Below, piece by piece: positions 49,222 to 57,972 of a stretch of 64,000 nucleotides of DNA. The notes under the pieces were generated by a model that was not told the origin of the DNA, made no database searches, and saw only the letters and a program-made list of their open reading frames with translations. Positions within the stretch are counted from its first letter, which is position 1, and every line of letters starts with the position of its first letter. Position numbers and translations under genes: made by a program. This DNA comes from Lachnospiraceae bacterium Marseille-Q4251 (GTDB taxonomy: Bacteria; Bacillota; Clostridia; Lachnospirales; Lachnospiraceae): assembly GCA_018223435.1 (NCBI GenBank), contig JAGTTO010000001.1:3844001-3908000 (forward strand), in the 5' to 3' direction.

Positions 49222-51300
49222 TTGAAATTTCGGATTAAGCACGAAATAAAGGGACGTATGAGAGTTCATATGGCCCAGAAAAGAATGAGTTACGAGCAGG
49301 CCGATACCCTGCTTTATTATCTGCAGACGATTCCGGGTGTGGAGTCAGCCAATGTCTATGACCGCACAGCAGATGCGGCCATCCGCTACAGCTGCTCCAG
49401 AGAGGTTGTGATCCAGGCTCTGCGGAGCTTCCATTATGATGAAGTGGAAACTCCGGAGGGTGTGATTGAGAACTCCGGAAGAGAACTGAACAGCCGTTAC
49501 CAGGAAAAACTCATCAACAAAATTCTCTTTCATTATGGAAGAAAGTTTCTCCTTCCGGCACCCATCAGAGCCTGCTATACGACGGTTATGTCCGCAAAGT
49601 ACATCTGGAAAGGCGTCAAGACTCTCTGGCGAAGGAAGATCGAAGTCCCGGTCCTGGACGCGACGGCCATCGGCGTTTCCGTTTTCCGCGGCGATATAAA
49701 CACCGCAGCTTCCATCATGTTTCTTTTAGGAATTGGAGAACTTCTGGAAGAGTGGACACATAAGAAATCCGTCGGAGATCTGGCGCGTACGATGTCCTTA
49801 AATGTAGGTTCCGTATGGCTGAAACAGGCGGACGGTCAGGAGGTTCAGATCTCCGCCAACGATGTGAAGCTGGACGATCAGCTTGTGATTCATATGGGAA
49901 CCGTGATCCCCTTCGACGGAACCGTAGTAGCCGGCGAGGCTATGGTCAACCAGGCTTCCCTGACCGGTGAATCCGTGGCTGTACGGAGAGCCGAGGGCAG
50001 TTCCGTTTATGCAGGAACCGTTGTGGAAGAGGGCGAGCTGACGATCCAAGTGAAATCTGTGGGCGGCAGCAGCCGTTATGACAAGATCGTTACGATGATC
50101 GAGGAGTCCGAGAAACTGAAATCCGGTGTGGAGAGCAAGGCCGAGCATCTGGCTGACCGTCTGGTTCCCTATTCTTTGGGCGGAACGGCTCTGACCTATC
50201 TGCTGACGAGAAATGCCACCAAGGCCCTGTCCATTCTGATGGTAGACTTCTCCTGCGCCCTGAAGCTTGCAATGCCGATCTCCGTGCTGTCTGCAATCCG
50301 TCAGGCCAGCACCCACAAGATTACAGTCAAGGGCGGCAAATACATGGAGGCGGTTTCTGAGGCTTCCACCATTGTTTTTGATAAGACAGGTACCCTGACC
50401 AAGGCAAGACCTACCGTTGCAAAGGTTGTTTCCTTCTGCGAGAAGAGCGAGGATGAGCTTCTTCGTATCGCTGCCTGCCTGGAGGAGCATTTCCCGCACT
50501 CTATGGCAAAAGCAGTGGTCAACGCAGCAAAGGAAAAGAATCTTTCCCACGAGGAAATGCATTCCAAAGTGGAATATATCGTGGCCCACGGCATTTCCAC
50601 CACCATTGCAACGAAGAAAGTCATCATCGGAAGCCATCATTTTGTCTTTGAAGATGAAAAATGCGTCATCCCTGAGGACATGGAGCAGAGGTTTGCAGAG
50701 CTTCCTGAGGAGTATTCCCACCTGTATCTCGCTATCGAGGGCAGGCTGGCAGCCGTGATCTGTATCGAAGATCCGCTGCGTCCGGAGGCTCGCGACGTCA
50801 TTAAAAACCTAAAAAAAGTAGGTTTCCAGAAGATCGTCATGATGACCGGAGACAGCGACCGTACGGCGAAAGCCATCGCGGCAAAGGTTGGCGTTGACGA
50901 GTATTATTCCGAAGTGCTGCCGGAAGACAAGGCAAGCTTTGTGGAGAAAGAGAAAGCCAAAGGCCGGAAGGTGATCATGATTGGCGACGGCATCAACGAT
51001 TCTCCGGCTCTTTCCGCGGCTGATGTGGGAATTGCCATCGGAGATGGCGCAGAGATCGCCCGTGAGATTGCCGATATCACGATCGGAGCAGATAATCTAG
51101 AGGAGGTTGTGATTCTCCGGAAGATCAGCGACGGCCTGATGAAACGGATTCACGGAAACTATCGCTTCATCGTAGGCTTCAACGCAGGCCTCATCGCCCT
51201 GGGCGTGGCCGGCGTGATCATGCCGACGACTTCCGCCCTGCTTCACAATACTTCCACTCTGGCCATCGGCCTGAAGAGCATGGGAAATCTGAATATTTAA
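49222..51300 (+). CDS. P1B-type heavy-metal-transporting ATPase (CtpC-like)
   Basis: 692 residues with TTG start at 49222 (AAAGGAG site; GTG 49213 overlaps it). The N-terminal HMA-like domain lacks CxxC (GRMRVHMAQKRM). Actuator TGES (248-251), membrane metal motif FSC in VDFSCALKLAMPIS (343-345) instead of CPC/CPx, phosphorylation DKTGT (D387), HS replacing the usual HP dipeptide (EEHFPHSMAK), and GDGINDSPAL. It pumps a transition metal; the FSC motif argues against copper or silver. Manganese, iron or zinc are possible. The partner is probably the small protein upstream. Confidence 0.9.
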   Translation: MKFRIKHEIKGRMRVHMAQKRMSYEQADTLLYYLQTIPGVESANVYDRTADAAIRYSCSREVVIQALRSFHYDEVETPEGVIENSGRELNSRYQEKLINKILFHYGRKFLLPAPIRACYTTVMSAKYIWKGVKTLWRRKIEVPVLDATAIGVSVFRGDINTAASIMFLLGIGELLEEWTHKKSVGDLARTMSLNVGSVWLKQADGQEVQISANDVKLDDQLVIHMGTVIPFDGTVVAGEAMVNQASLTGESVAVRRAEGSSVYAGTVVEEGELTIQVKSVGGSSRYDKIVTMIEESEKLKSGVESKAEHLADRLVPYSLGGTALTYLLTRNATKALSILMVDFSCALKLAMPISVLSAIRQASTHKITVKGGKYMEAVSEASTIVFDKTGTLTKARPTVAKVVSFCEKSEDELLRIAACLEEHFPHSMAKAVVNAAKEKNLSHEEMHSKVEYIVAHGISTTIATKKVIIGSHHFVFEDEKCVIPEDMEQRFAELPEEYSHLYLAIEGRLAAVICIEDPLRPEARDVIKNLKKVGFQKIVMMTGDSDRTAKAIAAKVGVDEYYSEVLPEDKASFVEKEKAKGRKVIMIGDGINDSPALSAADVGIAIGDGAEIAREIADITIGADNLEEVVILRKISDGLMKRIHGNYRFIVGFNAGLIALGVAGVIMPTTSALLHNTSTLAIGLKSMGNLNI

Positions 51301-51311
51301 AAACAGTAAGA

Positions 51312-51364
51312 AAAAAATCCCGGAAAGACCAGGTAAGAAAAGGTTTTTCCGGGATTTCTTTGTT
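51312..51364. terminator. Bidirectional terminator between the ATPase and pcp
   Basis: About 14 bp (AAATCCCGGAAA-ACC with GGT-TTTCCGGGATTT) flanked by A and T runs, between convergent genes. Confidence 0.88.
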
Positions 51365-51963
51365 TACAGGGCCTTGATGGCGATTTCCAGCCCTTTTGCA
51401 ATCATGGAGAGCTCCATGGCTGGCGTGCCTTCTTTCTTTCCTTCGAGTTGTTCCGGGATAAATGGAACATGGATAAAGCCGGAACGCATACCGGGAAACT
51501 CATGGGTGGCCAGATAAAGACCGGCGTACATGACGGTGTTGCAGACATAGGAACCGGCGGAGTAGGAAAGGCTGGTGGAAATCCCGGCTTCGTTCATGGC
51601 TTCCATCATTTTTTTCACGGGAAGCGTCGTGAAATAGGCTGTCTCTCCGTCTTTTTCCACGGGAATATCCTCTGGGGAATAACCGTCATTGTCGGGGATC
51701 CGGGCGTCCATAAGATTGATGGCCACGCGTTCCAGCGTGATGTTGGGACGGCCTCCTGCCTGCCCTACGGAGATAAGAACGTCGGGATTCAGGGCGCGGA
51801 CCTTTTCTGCGAGCAGGGCGGGAGTGCCTTCAAAGGTGACGGGAAGTTCCAGCTTTGTGATACGGTGCTCTCCGATAGTTTCCGGGAGCAGACGGACCGC
51901 CTCATAGGACGGATTGATGGTCTCGCCGCCAAAAGGCGCAAAACCGGTGGTCAGAATTTTCAT
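51364..51963 (-). CDS. pcp: Pyroglutamyl-peptidase I
   Basis: Cysteine peptidase (family C15) removing N-terminal pyroglutamate from peptides in the cytoplasm. 199 residues. Catalytic triad visible: E78 (TLERVAIN), C141 (GSYVCNT) and H165 (IHVPF); the N-terminal TGFAPFGGETINPS is typical. The start is ATG at 51963 with AGGAGG; a longer frame to 52014 adds unrelated residues. Single gene. Confidence 0.96.
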   Translation of the reverse strand: MKILTTGFAPFGGETINPSYEAVRLLPETIGEHRITKLELPVTFEGTPALLAEKVRALNPDVLISVGQAGGRPNITLERVAINLMDARIPDNDGYSPEDIPVEKDGETAYFTTLPVKKMMEAMNEAGISTSLSYSAGSYVCNTVMYAGLYLATHEFPGMRSGFIHVPFIPEQLEGKKEGTPAMELSMIAKGLEIAIKAL

Positions 51964-52008
51964 GAGAAAAACACCTCCTTCTGTTATCGTAGCGGGAATT
52001 ACAGCGGC

Positions 52009-52133
52009 TGTCAATCAAATACTCCGTTGCAAGCAACGAGTATTTGATCCTCGCGGCAGTCGCCAAATATCCATGCAAGCATGGCTACTTGGCTCGTTGC
52101 TCGCGGGAATAAAAGAATTGCTTTTATTGGAAA
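52009..52133. repeat. Structured noncoding element upstream of the MATE gene
   Basis: Nested palindromes: an 11-bp stem (ATCAAATACTC with GAGTATTTGAT) capped by GTTG/CAAC; then GCCAA-TA/TA-TTGGC enclosing CCATG/CATGG, all inside CGCG/CGCG pairs; then AATAAAAG with CTTTTATT. It is between divergently placed pcp and the MATE gene and has no coding potential. Confidence 0.6.
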
Positions 52134-52195
52134 GGTGCGATATATTAGAAATACTGACGCAAAAAAACGAATGACAGCAAGAAAGGAAGAAAAAA

Positions 52196-53584
52196 GTGAA
52201 AAAGTATATTGGGGACAAACGGTTTTACCGGATGGTTCTTGCAGTGGTGGTTCCGATCATGATACAGAACGGAATCACAAACTTTGTGAGCCTTCTGGAC
52301 AACATCATGGTAGGTCAGGTGGGAACAGAGCAGATGTCCGGCGTGGCCATTGCCAACCAGCTGATTTTCGTATTCAACCTCTGCATCTTCGGGGCGGTAT
52401 CCGGAGCGGGTATTTTCGGGGCCCAGTTTTATGGAAGCGGAGACCACGAGGGCGTTCGTGATACGCTGCGCTTCAAACTCGTAATTTCGGTACTCTTATT
52501 TTTGTGTGCGGCGCTGATTTTTACCGGAGCGGGAGAGCAGCTGATCCGCCTTTATCTCAGCGGGGAGAGCGAGAGCGTGGATCCGGAAAAAACGCTGGCT
52601 TACGGTATGGCTTACCTTCGTATCATGATTCCGGGACTTTTGCCCTTTGCCCTGGTGCAGTCTTATGCGGGAACCTTAAGAGAGACCGGAGAGACCATGC
52701 TTCCGATGAAGGCGGGCATTGTCTCTGTCCTGGTAAACCTCATGCTGAATTATCTTCTGATCTTCGGTAAATTCGGCTGCCCGAAGCTGGGAGCTGAGGG
52801 AGCTGCTGTGGCGACGGTGACGGCCCGTTTTGTGGAGGTCGCTATCGTCATCAGCTGGACGCACCGCCATACGAAGGAGAATCTCTTCGCCCATGGTCTC
52901 TACAGAAATTTCCATATTCCGGTCCATCTGGCCGGTCAGATTCTGCGAAAGGGTACACCGCTGATGCTGAACGAGACCCTCTGGTCTCTGGGAATGGCGG
53001 CTCTGATGCAGTGCTATTCCGTGAGAGGACTTTCCGTGGTGGCTGCCATGAACATTTCCTCCACGATCTCCAACCTGTTCAGTATCGTTTTCATGGCCAT
53101 GGGAAATGCGGTGGCTATCATCGTGGGCCAGCTTCTCGGCGCAGGCAAGATGGAAGAGGCGAAGGATACCGACGTGAAGCTGATCTTTTTCTCCGTGGTC
53201 AGCTGTGCGGTGGTCGGCGTGGGAATGGCTGTTTTCGCACCTTTCTTCCCGAGACTTTATAACACAGAGCCTGCGATCCGTGAGATGGCGAGAGACTTTA
53301 TCTGGGTGGCGGCGATCCTCATGCCGATGAACGCCTTCGTGAACGCTTCCTATTTTACTCTGCGTTCCGGCGGAAAGACCGTCATTACCTTCTTCTTTGA
53401 CTGCGGTTACGTCTGGGTGGTGAGCATTCCGCTGGCTTACTGCCTGAGCCGTTTTACAGACCTTCCGATCCAGCCACTTTACTTTATCTGCCAGGGTGCG
53501 GATATTCTGAAATGTGTTGTTGGCTACATTCTGGTGAAGAAAGGGGTCTGGATTGAGAAACTCGTGGACCATTCCATGGCGTAA
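52196..53584 (+). CDS. MATE family efflux transporter
   Basis: 462 residues, about twelve membrane segments. Signatures: VVPIMIQNGITNFVSLLDNIMVGQVG in the first half, NETLWSLGMAALMQCYSVRG in the second. It differs clearly from the MATE at 28886, so it is not a recent duplicate. The start is GTG 52196 after GAAAGGA. Substrate unknown. It is followed by a promoter-like TGGTATACT (about 53630) for the next gene. Confidence 0.9.
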   Translation: MKKYIGDKRFYRMVLAVVVPIMIQNGITNFVSLLDNIMVGQVGTEQMSGVAIANQLIFVFNLCIFGAVSGAGIFGAQFYGSGDHEGVRDTLRFKLVISVLLFLCAALIFTGAGEQLIRLYLSGESESVDPEKTLAYGMAYLRIMIPGLLPFALVQSYAGTLRETGETMLPMKAGIVSVLVNLMLNYLLIFGKFGCPKLGAEGAAVATVTARFVEVAIVISWTHRHTKENLFAHGLYRNFHIPVHLAGQILRKGTPLMLNETLWSLGMAALMQCYSVRGLSVVAAMNISSTISNLFSIVFMAMGNAVAIIVGQLLGAGKMEEAKDTDVKLIFFSVVSCAVVGVGMAVFAPFFPRLYNTEPAIREMARDFIWVAAILMPMNAFVNASYFTLRSGGKTVITFFFDCGYVWVVSIPLAYCLSRFTDLPIQPLYFICQGADILKCVVGYILVKKGVWIEKLVDHSMA

Positions 53585-53664
53585 TTCAGAAAAAAATAAA
53601 GAAAAATTAAAATAAGATCCCGGCAAACATGGTATACTGTAGAAAAAAGACCGGGAGGTGCTTT

Positions 53665-54483
53665 ATGAAGAAAAGACGATTGTTTTTGGCTGCGGCAGCG
53701 CTCTCCGTCTTTCTCGTGGGCGGCTGTCAGAGCCGCGGGGAAGAGGAAAAGCCCATCGAGGCCATGTACATTGAAAAAGGCGATGATTTTCAGATTTTTG
53801 TGGATACCTCCACAGATGTACTTTTTGATGCCTACATTCCGGAAGGAACTGAGGAGCTTACTACCGGCGATCTGGTGAAGATCTACGGAGACGGTATCAT
53901 GCTGGAAAGTTATCCCGGTCAGTATCCCGGTGTGACCCGGATCGTTGTCACCAAACAGGGAACGGAAGAGGATGCGGAAAAGTATGAGAGCCTGGTGGAC
54001 GAGGTCTATCAGGAGCCGGATCCTTCGGAACCACCCTATCTGAATCTGGAGTACCGTACGAAAGAGGCAGTGGTGAGTGCAGTGGCGGACAGGGGCGGAT
54101 ATACCTGGAGTTATACCGATGAAAACGGTGAAGACCAGGAGGTTGCCGTGGATGCCGCGTTTGTTCTGGAGTGGGATACCCTCAACGACATACGTCTGAA
54201 TGAGAAAACGGACGTGCTTCTCTATTTTTCGAGGGAGGCGAAGGACGTTTCGGTGATCCGCTATGAGCCGTCGCTGAAAAAACAGAGCACGGAAGAGACA
54301 GAAGAAAATGATGAGCCGGAGAGTGAACTCATCAAGGTCTCAGAGGAAGAGGATGAAAATGGCAAAAAGCAGTTCATTCTGAAGGATCTTCTGGATAAGG
54401 GGATTTATCTTGTGACGGCAGAGTTTGACCAGGGGACCGTGGAATACGGCTTTGAAGTGAAAAAGAACGCAAAATCCTCATAA
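53665..54483 (+). CDS. Putative lipoprotein
   Basis: 272 residues with a lipoprotein signal (KKRRLFLAAAALSVFLVGGC, lipobox LVGGC, C21). Residues about 35-115 form a beta-rich OB-like domain (DDFQIFVDTSTDVLFDAY, TTGDLVKIYGDGIM) similar to DUF3221-type modules. A second domain and an acidic linker (STEETEENDEPESE) precede a short Ig-like C-terminus (GIYLVTAEFDQGTVEYGFEVK). Unknown extracellular role. Start 53665 with GGGAGG. Terminator downstream. Confidence 0.75.
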   Translation: MKKRRLFLAAAALSVFLVGGCQSRGEEEKPIEAMYIEKGDDFQIFVDTSTDVLFDAYIPEGTEELTTGDLVKIYGDGIMLESYPGQYPGVTRIVVTKQGTEEDAEKYESLVDEVYQEPDPSEPPYLNLEYRTKEAVVSAVADRGGYTWSYTDENGEDQEVAVDAAFVLEWDTLNDIRLNEKTDVLLYFSREAKDVSVIRYEPSLKKQSTEETEENDEPESELIKVSEEEDENGKKQFILKDLLDKGIYLVTAEFDQGTVEYGFEVKKNAKSS

Positions 54484-54485
54484 AA

Positions 54486-54530
54486 AGAAACAGCAGAGAG
54501 TCTTGCTGATGGACTCCCTGCTGTTTTTTT
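54486..54530. terminator. Bidirectional terminator
   Basis: Stem AAACAGCAG with CTGCTGTTT and inner AGTC/GACT, followed by T-run, between convergent genes. Confidence 0.85.
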
Positions 54531-55407
54531 AGTGAATCGTGATCGTGTACTGAGCGTGGAAAGTTTTGTGGGCCTCCAGACGGTTGATATCCGGTTTCTC
54601 GGAGAGATCGCCGGTGAAGCCGTAATTGTCTGCACGGCCGAGCCAGGGCTCCAGACAGACGAAGGGAGCGCCTTTGGCAGCCCAGATACCGAAGCTTGTA
54701 AAGCCCGGGCAGCTTAAGGAAACGTAAGGCGTTCCGTCGGGATAACCGATGCCGGCCCAGTCGATCTGGTGGTCGAAGACCAGGGCGTCGTTGTCAAACA
54801 TGTGATCCGTCAACTGAGCGCTTCCGTTTTCCAGCGGAAGGACTCTGGACTGGTCGGCCAGGATTGTGCCGTATTTCTGATCGATGAGGAAGTAGACCGG
54901 ATCTTTTTCCGTGTGGAAAAGAAGTTTGTAGTCCGAGTATTTCGTGCCGGGAAGAGCAGGTACCTTGAAGGCCGGATGCCCACCGATGGTGAAATACATC
55001 ACATCGTCGCCGGTATTTTCCACATCCCACTCCACCTGGATTTCATTTCCTTTTAGGGTCTGGGTCACGGTGAGTACGAAGTCAAAAGGATAGCCTTTCT
55101 TTGTCTCCGGGGTGGAAGTGATCCGGTGGGTCACGGAAGTCTCCGTCTCAGAAAACAGGGTGAAATCCGTATCTCTCGCGAAGCCGTGAGCCTGGGAAGG
55201 ATAGGTCACGCCCTTATAGCGGTAGTTGGCCTCATAGTGGCGGCCGACGTTGGGGAAAAGGATGGGAGCATGCCGTTTCCAGAATTTGGGGTCCGCCTCC
55301 CAGAGTACGTCCCTGTTATTTTTCTTGTCAAAAATGCGGGATAATTCCGCGCCGTGGTCATCGATGGTGATGGCCAGACGGTCGTTTTCAAGCGTATGTA
55401 CAGCCAT
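54529..55407 (-). CDS. Aldose 1-epimerase family protein
   Basis: Mutarotase-like beta-sandwich enzyme interconverting anomers of a sugar or sugar phosphate. 292 residues. Conserved features: HGAELSRIFDKKNNRDVLW, PILFPNVGRHYEANYRYKG, the HGFARDT His region, TIGGHPAFKVP and the late catalytic Glu in CLEPWLGRADN. The start is ATG at 55407 with AAGGAGG. It belongs to the LacX/YeaD-like branch, so substrate specificity cannot be given. Confidence 0.9.
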   Translation of the reverse strand: MAVHTLENDRLAITIDDHGAELSRIFDKKNNRDVLWEADPKFWKRHAPILFPNVGRHYEANYRYKGVTYPSQAHGFARDTDFTLFSETETSVTHRITSTPETKKGYPFDFVLTVTQTLKGNEIQVEWDVENTGDDVMYFTIGGHPAFKVPALPGTKYSDYKLLFHTEKDPVYFLIDQKYGTILADQSRVLPLENGSAQLTDHMFDNDALVFDHQIDWAGIGYPDGTPYVSLSCPGFTSFGIWAAKGAPFVCLEPWLGRADNYGFTGDLSEKPDINRLEAHKTFHAQYTITIH

Positions 55408-55540
55408 GATTGTAAACCTCCTTAGAAAATTCGCTGTGTTCATTATAGACGTTTGGGAGAAAATGTGCAACCGGGAATAAAGTGTGGTATACTAAATTGT
55501 GGGAACAGCGGTTCCCAATTTTAGAAAGTTTGGTGAAACA

Positions 55541-56512
55541 ATGAGATTTTTATATGAAGAAACAGCGGCTGGTATCCGGATTCTGCGTTCCTTCGGGGGG
55601 GATCCCTCTGTGGTACTGCCGGAAATGGTGGAAGGAAAGCCGGTGACAGAGCTTGGTCCCTATGCCTTTTCGGATCATATCGACCAAAAAGACCTTGAAA
55701 AAGCGATAGAGACCGGCCGTTTCTGCCGGGAAGACGGCGAGACCGCAGACGGCACCGATGAAAACCTCTCTGTCTCCGGAGAAAAAGTAAGCGAAGTCTT
55801 TCTTCCTGAGACTCTGAAAAAAATCGGGCGCTACGCCTTTTACAACTGCCGGAAACTGAAAAAAATCGCTCTGGGCGGAACCTGCATGGATGTGGGGGCC
55901 GGAGCCTTCACCGGCTGTCATCAGGTGGAGGAAATCCGGATCACAGTTCAGTCGGACGGGACCTCAGCTCTCAGAGAAATTCTGACGGAGCTTCCGGAGA
56001 CAATCCGGGTGGACTGGAAAAAAGAGGGCCTGAAAGGCGTTTTCTGGTTCCCGGAATTTTTCGAGGAGGGTGTGGAGAACACTCCGGCCCGGATTCTGGA
56101 AAATCACATCCACGGGAGCGGCCTTCGTTACCGGAACTGTTTTGCCCGGAACAGTCTTAACATCCGGGAATATGATGAACTTTTCCCTTATGCAAAAGCC
56201 TGGGAGGAGGAAGGCGTGGTCCTGAAGATGGCGCTGGGACGGCTTCTTTTTCCTGTGGAACTGGGCGAAAAGGCGGAAGAACATTATCTTTCCCACATCC
56301 GGGAGCATCTTGTGGAGGCGGCCCGGATTCTGACGGAGGAGAAGGATTACCGGAGCCTGGGAGCTCTTCTTGAGAGAGTGAAACCGGATCGGGAAGCACT
56401 GGAACAGCTTCTTTCCATGGCGCAGGAGCAGAAAGACATGGAGGCGGTGAGCCTCTTTATGGACCGGCTTCATCAGAATACGAAGATCAAAAGGAAGGTG
56501 TTTGAGCTTTGA
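55541..56512 (+). CDS. Leucine-rich-repeat (BspA-like) protein
   Basis: 323 residues. The first half contains BspA-type LRR units (SVVLPEMVEGKPVTELGPYAFSD, VSEVFLPETLKKIGRYAFYNCRKLKKIALG, GAGAFTGCHQVEEIRI). The second half is helical. No signal peptide, so it is cytoplasmic, unlike surface BspA proteins. ATG 55541; the frame is open slightly upstream. It overlaps the VWA gene by four bases and forms a cluster with it and the downstream AAA ATPase. Confidence 0.8.
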   Translation: MRFLYEETAAGIRILRSFGGDPSVVLPEMVEGKPVTELGPYAFSDHIDQKDLEKAIETGRFCREDGETADGTDENLSVSGEKVSEVFLPETLKKIGRYAFYNCRKLKKIALGGTCMDVGAGAFTGCHQVEEIRITVQSDGTSALREILTELPETIRVDWKKEGLKGVFWFPEFFEEGVENTPARILENHIHGSGLRYRNCFARNSLNIREYDELFPYAKAWEEEGVVLKMALGRLLFPVELGEKAEEHYLSHIREHLVEAARILTEEKDYRSLGALLERVKPDREALEQLLSMAQEQKDMEAVSLFMDRLHQNTKIKRKVFEL

Positions 56513-57798
56513 ATCCCATTCATGAACTGCAGAAAAAAGAAGAAGAGAAGCTCGATATCGCCAGCGATATTCTGGCAAATGCCCGGAATGAGCTCTATTT
56601 CGCCCTGCGTTACCTGGATACGGCCCTTTCTGCCCTGCATTTTCAGGCAGATCCCGGCTGTGAGACCCTTGGTACCGACGGCGGCTTTCTTTATTTCAAT
56701 CCGGACTGGCTTCTGAACGCTTTCCTGAACGGAAAAGTGCGGGTCAACCGGCTCTATCTCCATGAGGTGCTTCACTGTCTCTTCTGCCACCTCTGGCAGG
56801 GAGAGAAAAGAGACGCTTTTCGCTGGGATCTGGCTTGCGATATGGCGGTGGAATCCATTTTGGATGAGCTGTATCTTCCGGCGGTTTACCGTAGACCCGG
56901 CGCTTTCCGGAAAGAGTGCTACCGGAAAATGAAGGAGGAGCTGAAGGTCCTGACGGCGGAGGGCATTTACCATCAGCTGGAAAAAATCCAGGAGGAAGAG
57001 ACTCTGGCCCGGATGGCCGGAGAGTTTCGGCTGGACGATCACAGCCGCTGGCTGCGGGATGGTAAGGGGAACACCGCCAGAAACCGTCAGAAGGAGTGGC
57101 AGGATCTCCGGGAAAAAATGCAGACGGAGATGGAGACCCTGGCTAAGGAGGCAGCAGGGGATTCCAAGAGCCTTCTCGAGCGAATCCAGGTGGAAAACCG
57201 GGAGCGCTACGATTACAAAGAGTTTTTGCGGAAGTTTTCGGTTCTGAAAGAGGAGATGCAGGTGGACCCGGATTCTTTCGATTATATTTTCTATACCTAC
57301 GGGCTGGAGCACTATGGAAATATGCCCCTGATTGAGCCGCTGGAGACCAAGGAGATTCGGAAAATTGAGGATTTTGTCATCGTCATCGACACCTCCATGT
57401 CCTGCAAGGGGGAGCTGATCCGTCATTTCCTGGAGGAGACCTATTCGGTACTCTCGGAGTCGGAGAGCTTTTTCCGGAAGATCAATGTTCACATCATCCA
57501 GTGCGATGAGAAGATCCGGGAGGATCAGGTGATCCATGACAGCCGGGAGATGGAGCGATATTTGAAGAATTTTACGGTCCATGGCTTTGGCGGAACGGAT
57601 TTCCGCCCTGCTTTTACTTATGTGTCCCAGCTTCTGGAGGCAGGGGCCTTTACGAAGCTTCGGGGGCTGATCTATTTCACCGACGGCTACGGTATCTTCC
57701 CGGTGAAAATGCCGCCCTATGATACGGTCTTTGTTTTCATGCGGGAAGACTACCGGGACGTGGACGTACCGCCCTGGGCGATGAAACTAGTACAGTGA
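56509..57798 (+). CDS. VWA-like / metallopeptidase-like protein (DUF2201), 3' end remodelled by a MITE
   Basis: 429 residues. The N-terminal half is metallopeptidase-like with HEVLH at 85-89 and a distal acidic region (CDMAVES). The C-terminal half is VWA-like with the MIDAS DxSxS (D294, S296, S298 in VIDTSMS) and a later GGTDFRPAF. Such proteins partner with MoxR AAA ATPases. TTG start at 56509, overlapping the LRR stop, with AAGGAAGG upstream. The last codons and the stop now come from the inserted MITE: the protein ends MKLVQ, whereas removing the element gives MKLIL then TAA. Confidence 0.85.
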   Translation: MNPIHELQKKEEEKLDIASDILANARNELYFALRYLDTALSALHFQADPGCETLGTDGGFLYFNPDWLLNAFLNGKVRVNRLYLHEVLHCLFCHLWQGEKRDAFRWDLACDMAVESILDELYLPAVYRRPGAFRKECYRKMKEELKVLTAEGIYHQLEKIQEEETLARMAGEFRLDDHSRWLRDGKGNTARNRQKEWQDLREKMQTEMETLAKEAAGDSKSLLERIQVENRERYDYKEFLRKFSVLKEEMQVDPDSFDYIFYTYGLEHYGNMPLIEPLETKEIRKIEDFVIVIDTSMSCKGELIRHFLEETYSVLSESESFFRKINVHIIQCDEKIREDQVIHDSREMERYLKNFTVHGFGGTDFRPAFTYVSQLLEAGAFTKLRGLIYFTDGYGIFPVKMPPYDTVFVFMREDYRDVDVPPWAMKLVQ

Positions 57799-57950
57799 AA
57801 ATTAAGTATCTGCTATATTGACGCAGGATGATTTCTTCATATGCAAGGCGGAGGAATGAGGCGTAGCGGTGGCTACGTCGATTGACGACAACGCAGCAGA
57901 TGAAAAATCAGACAAGTCAATATGGCGGTTACTTAATATTCACTGTACTA
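57787..57950. mobile_element. TA-flanked MITE, long copy inserted at the VWA gene end
   Basis: 164 bases, same ends as the 45551 copy and identical to it outside a 70-base internal segment (about 57827-57896). It lies between TA dinucleotides and overlaps the VWA stop codon. It separates the VWA gene from its AAA partner, whose ribosome site (GAAGGAG) is just downstream. Confidence 0.9.
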
Positions 57951-57972
57951 ATACTGTAAAGAAGGAGAACTT

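Noticed and set aside
55250..55480. Small plus-strand frame over the epimerase start
   Set aside because: Antisense to a clear aldose epimerase N-terminus.
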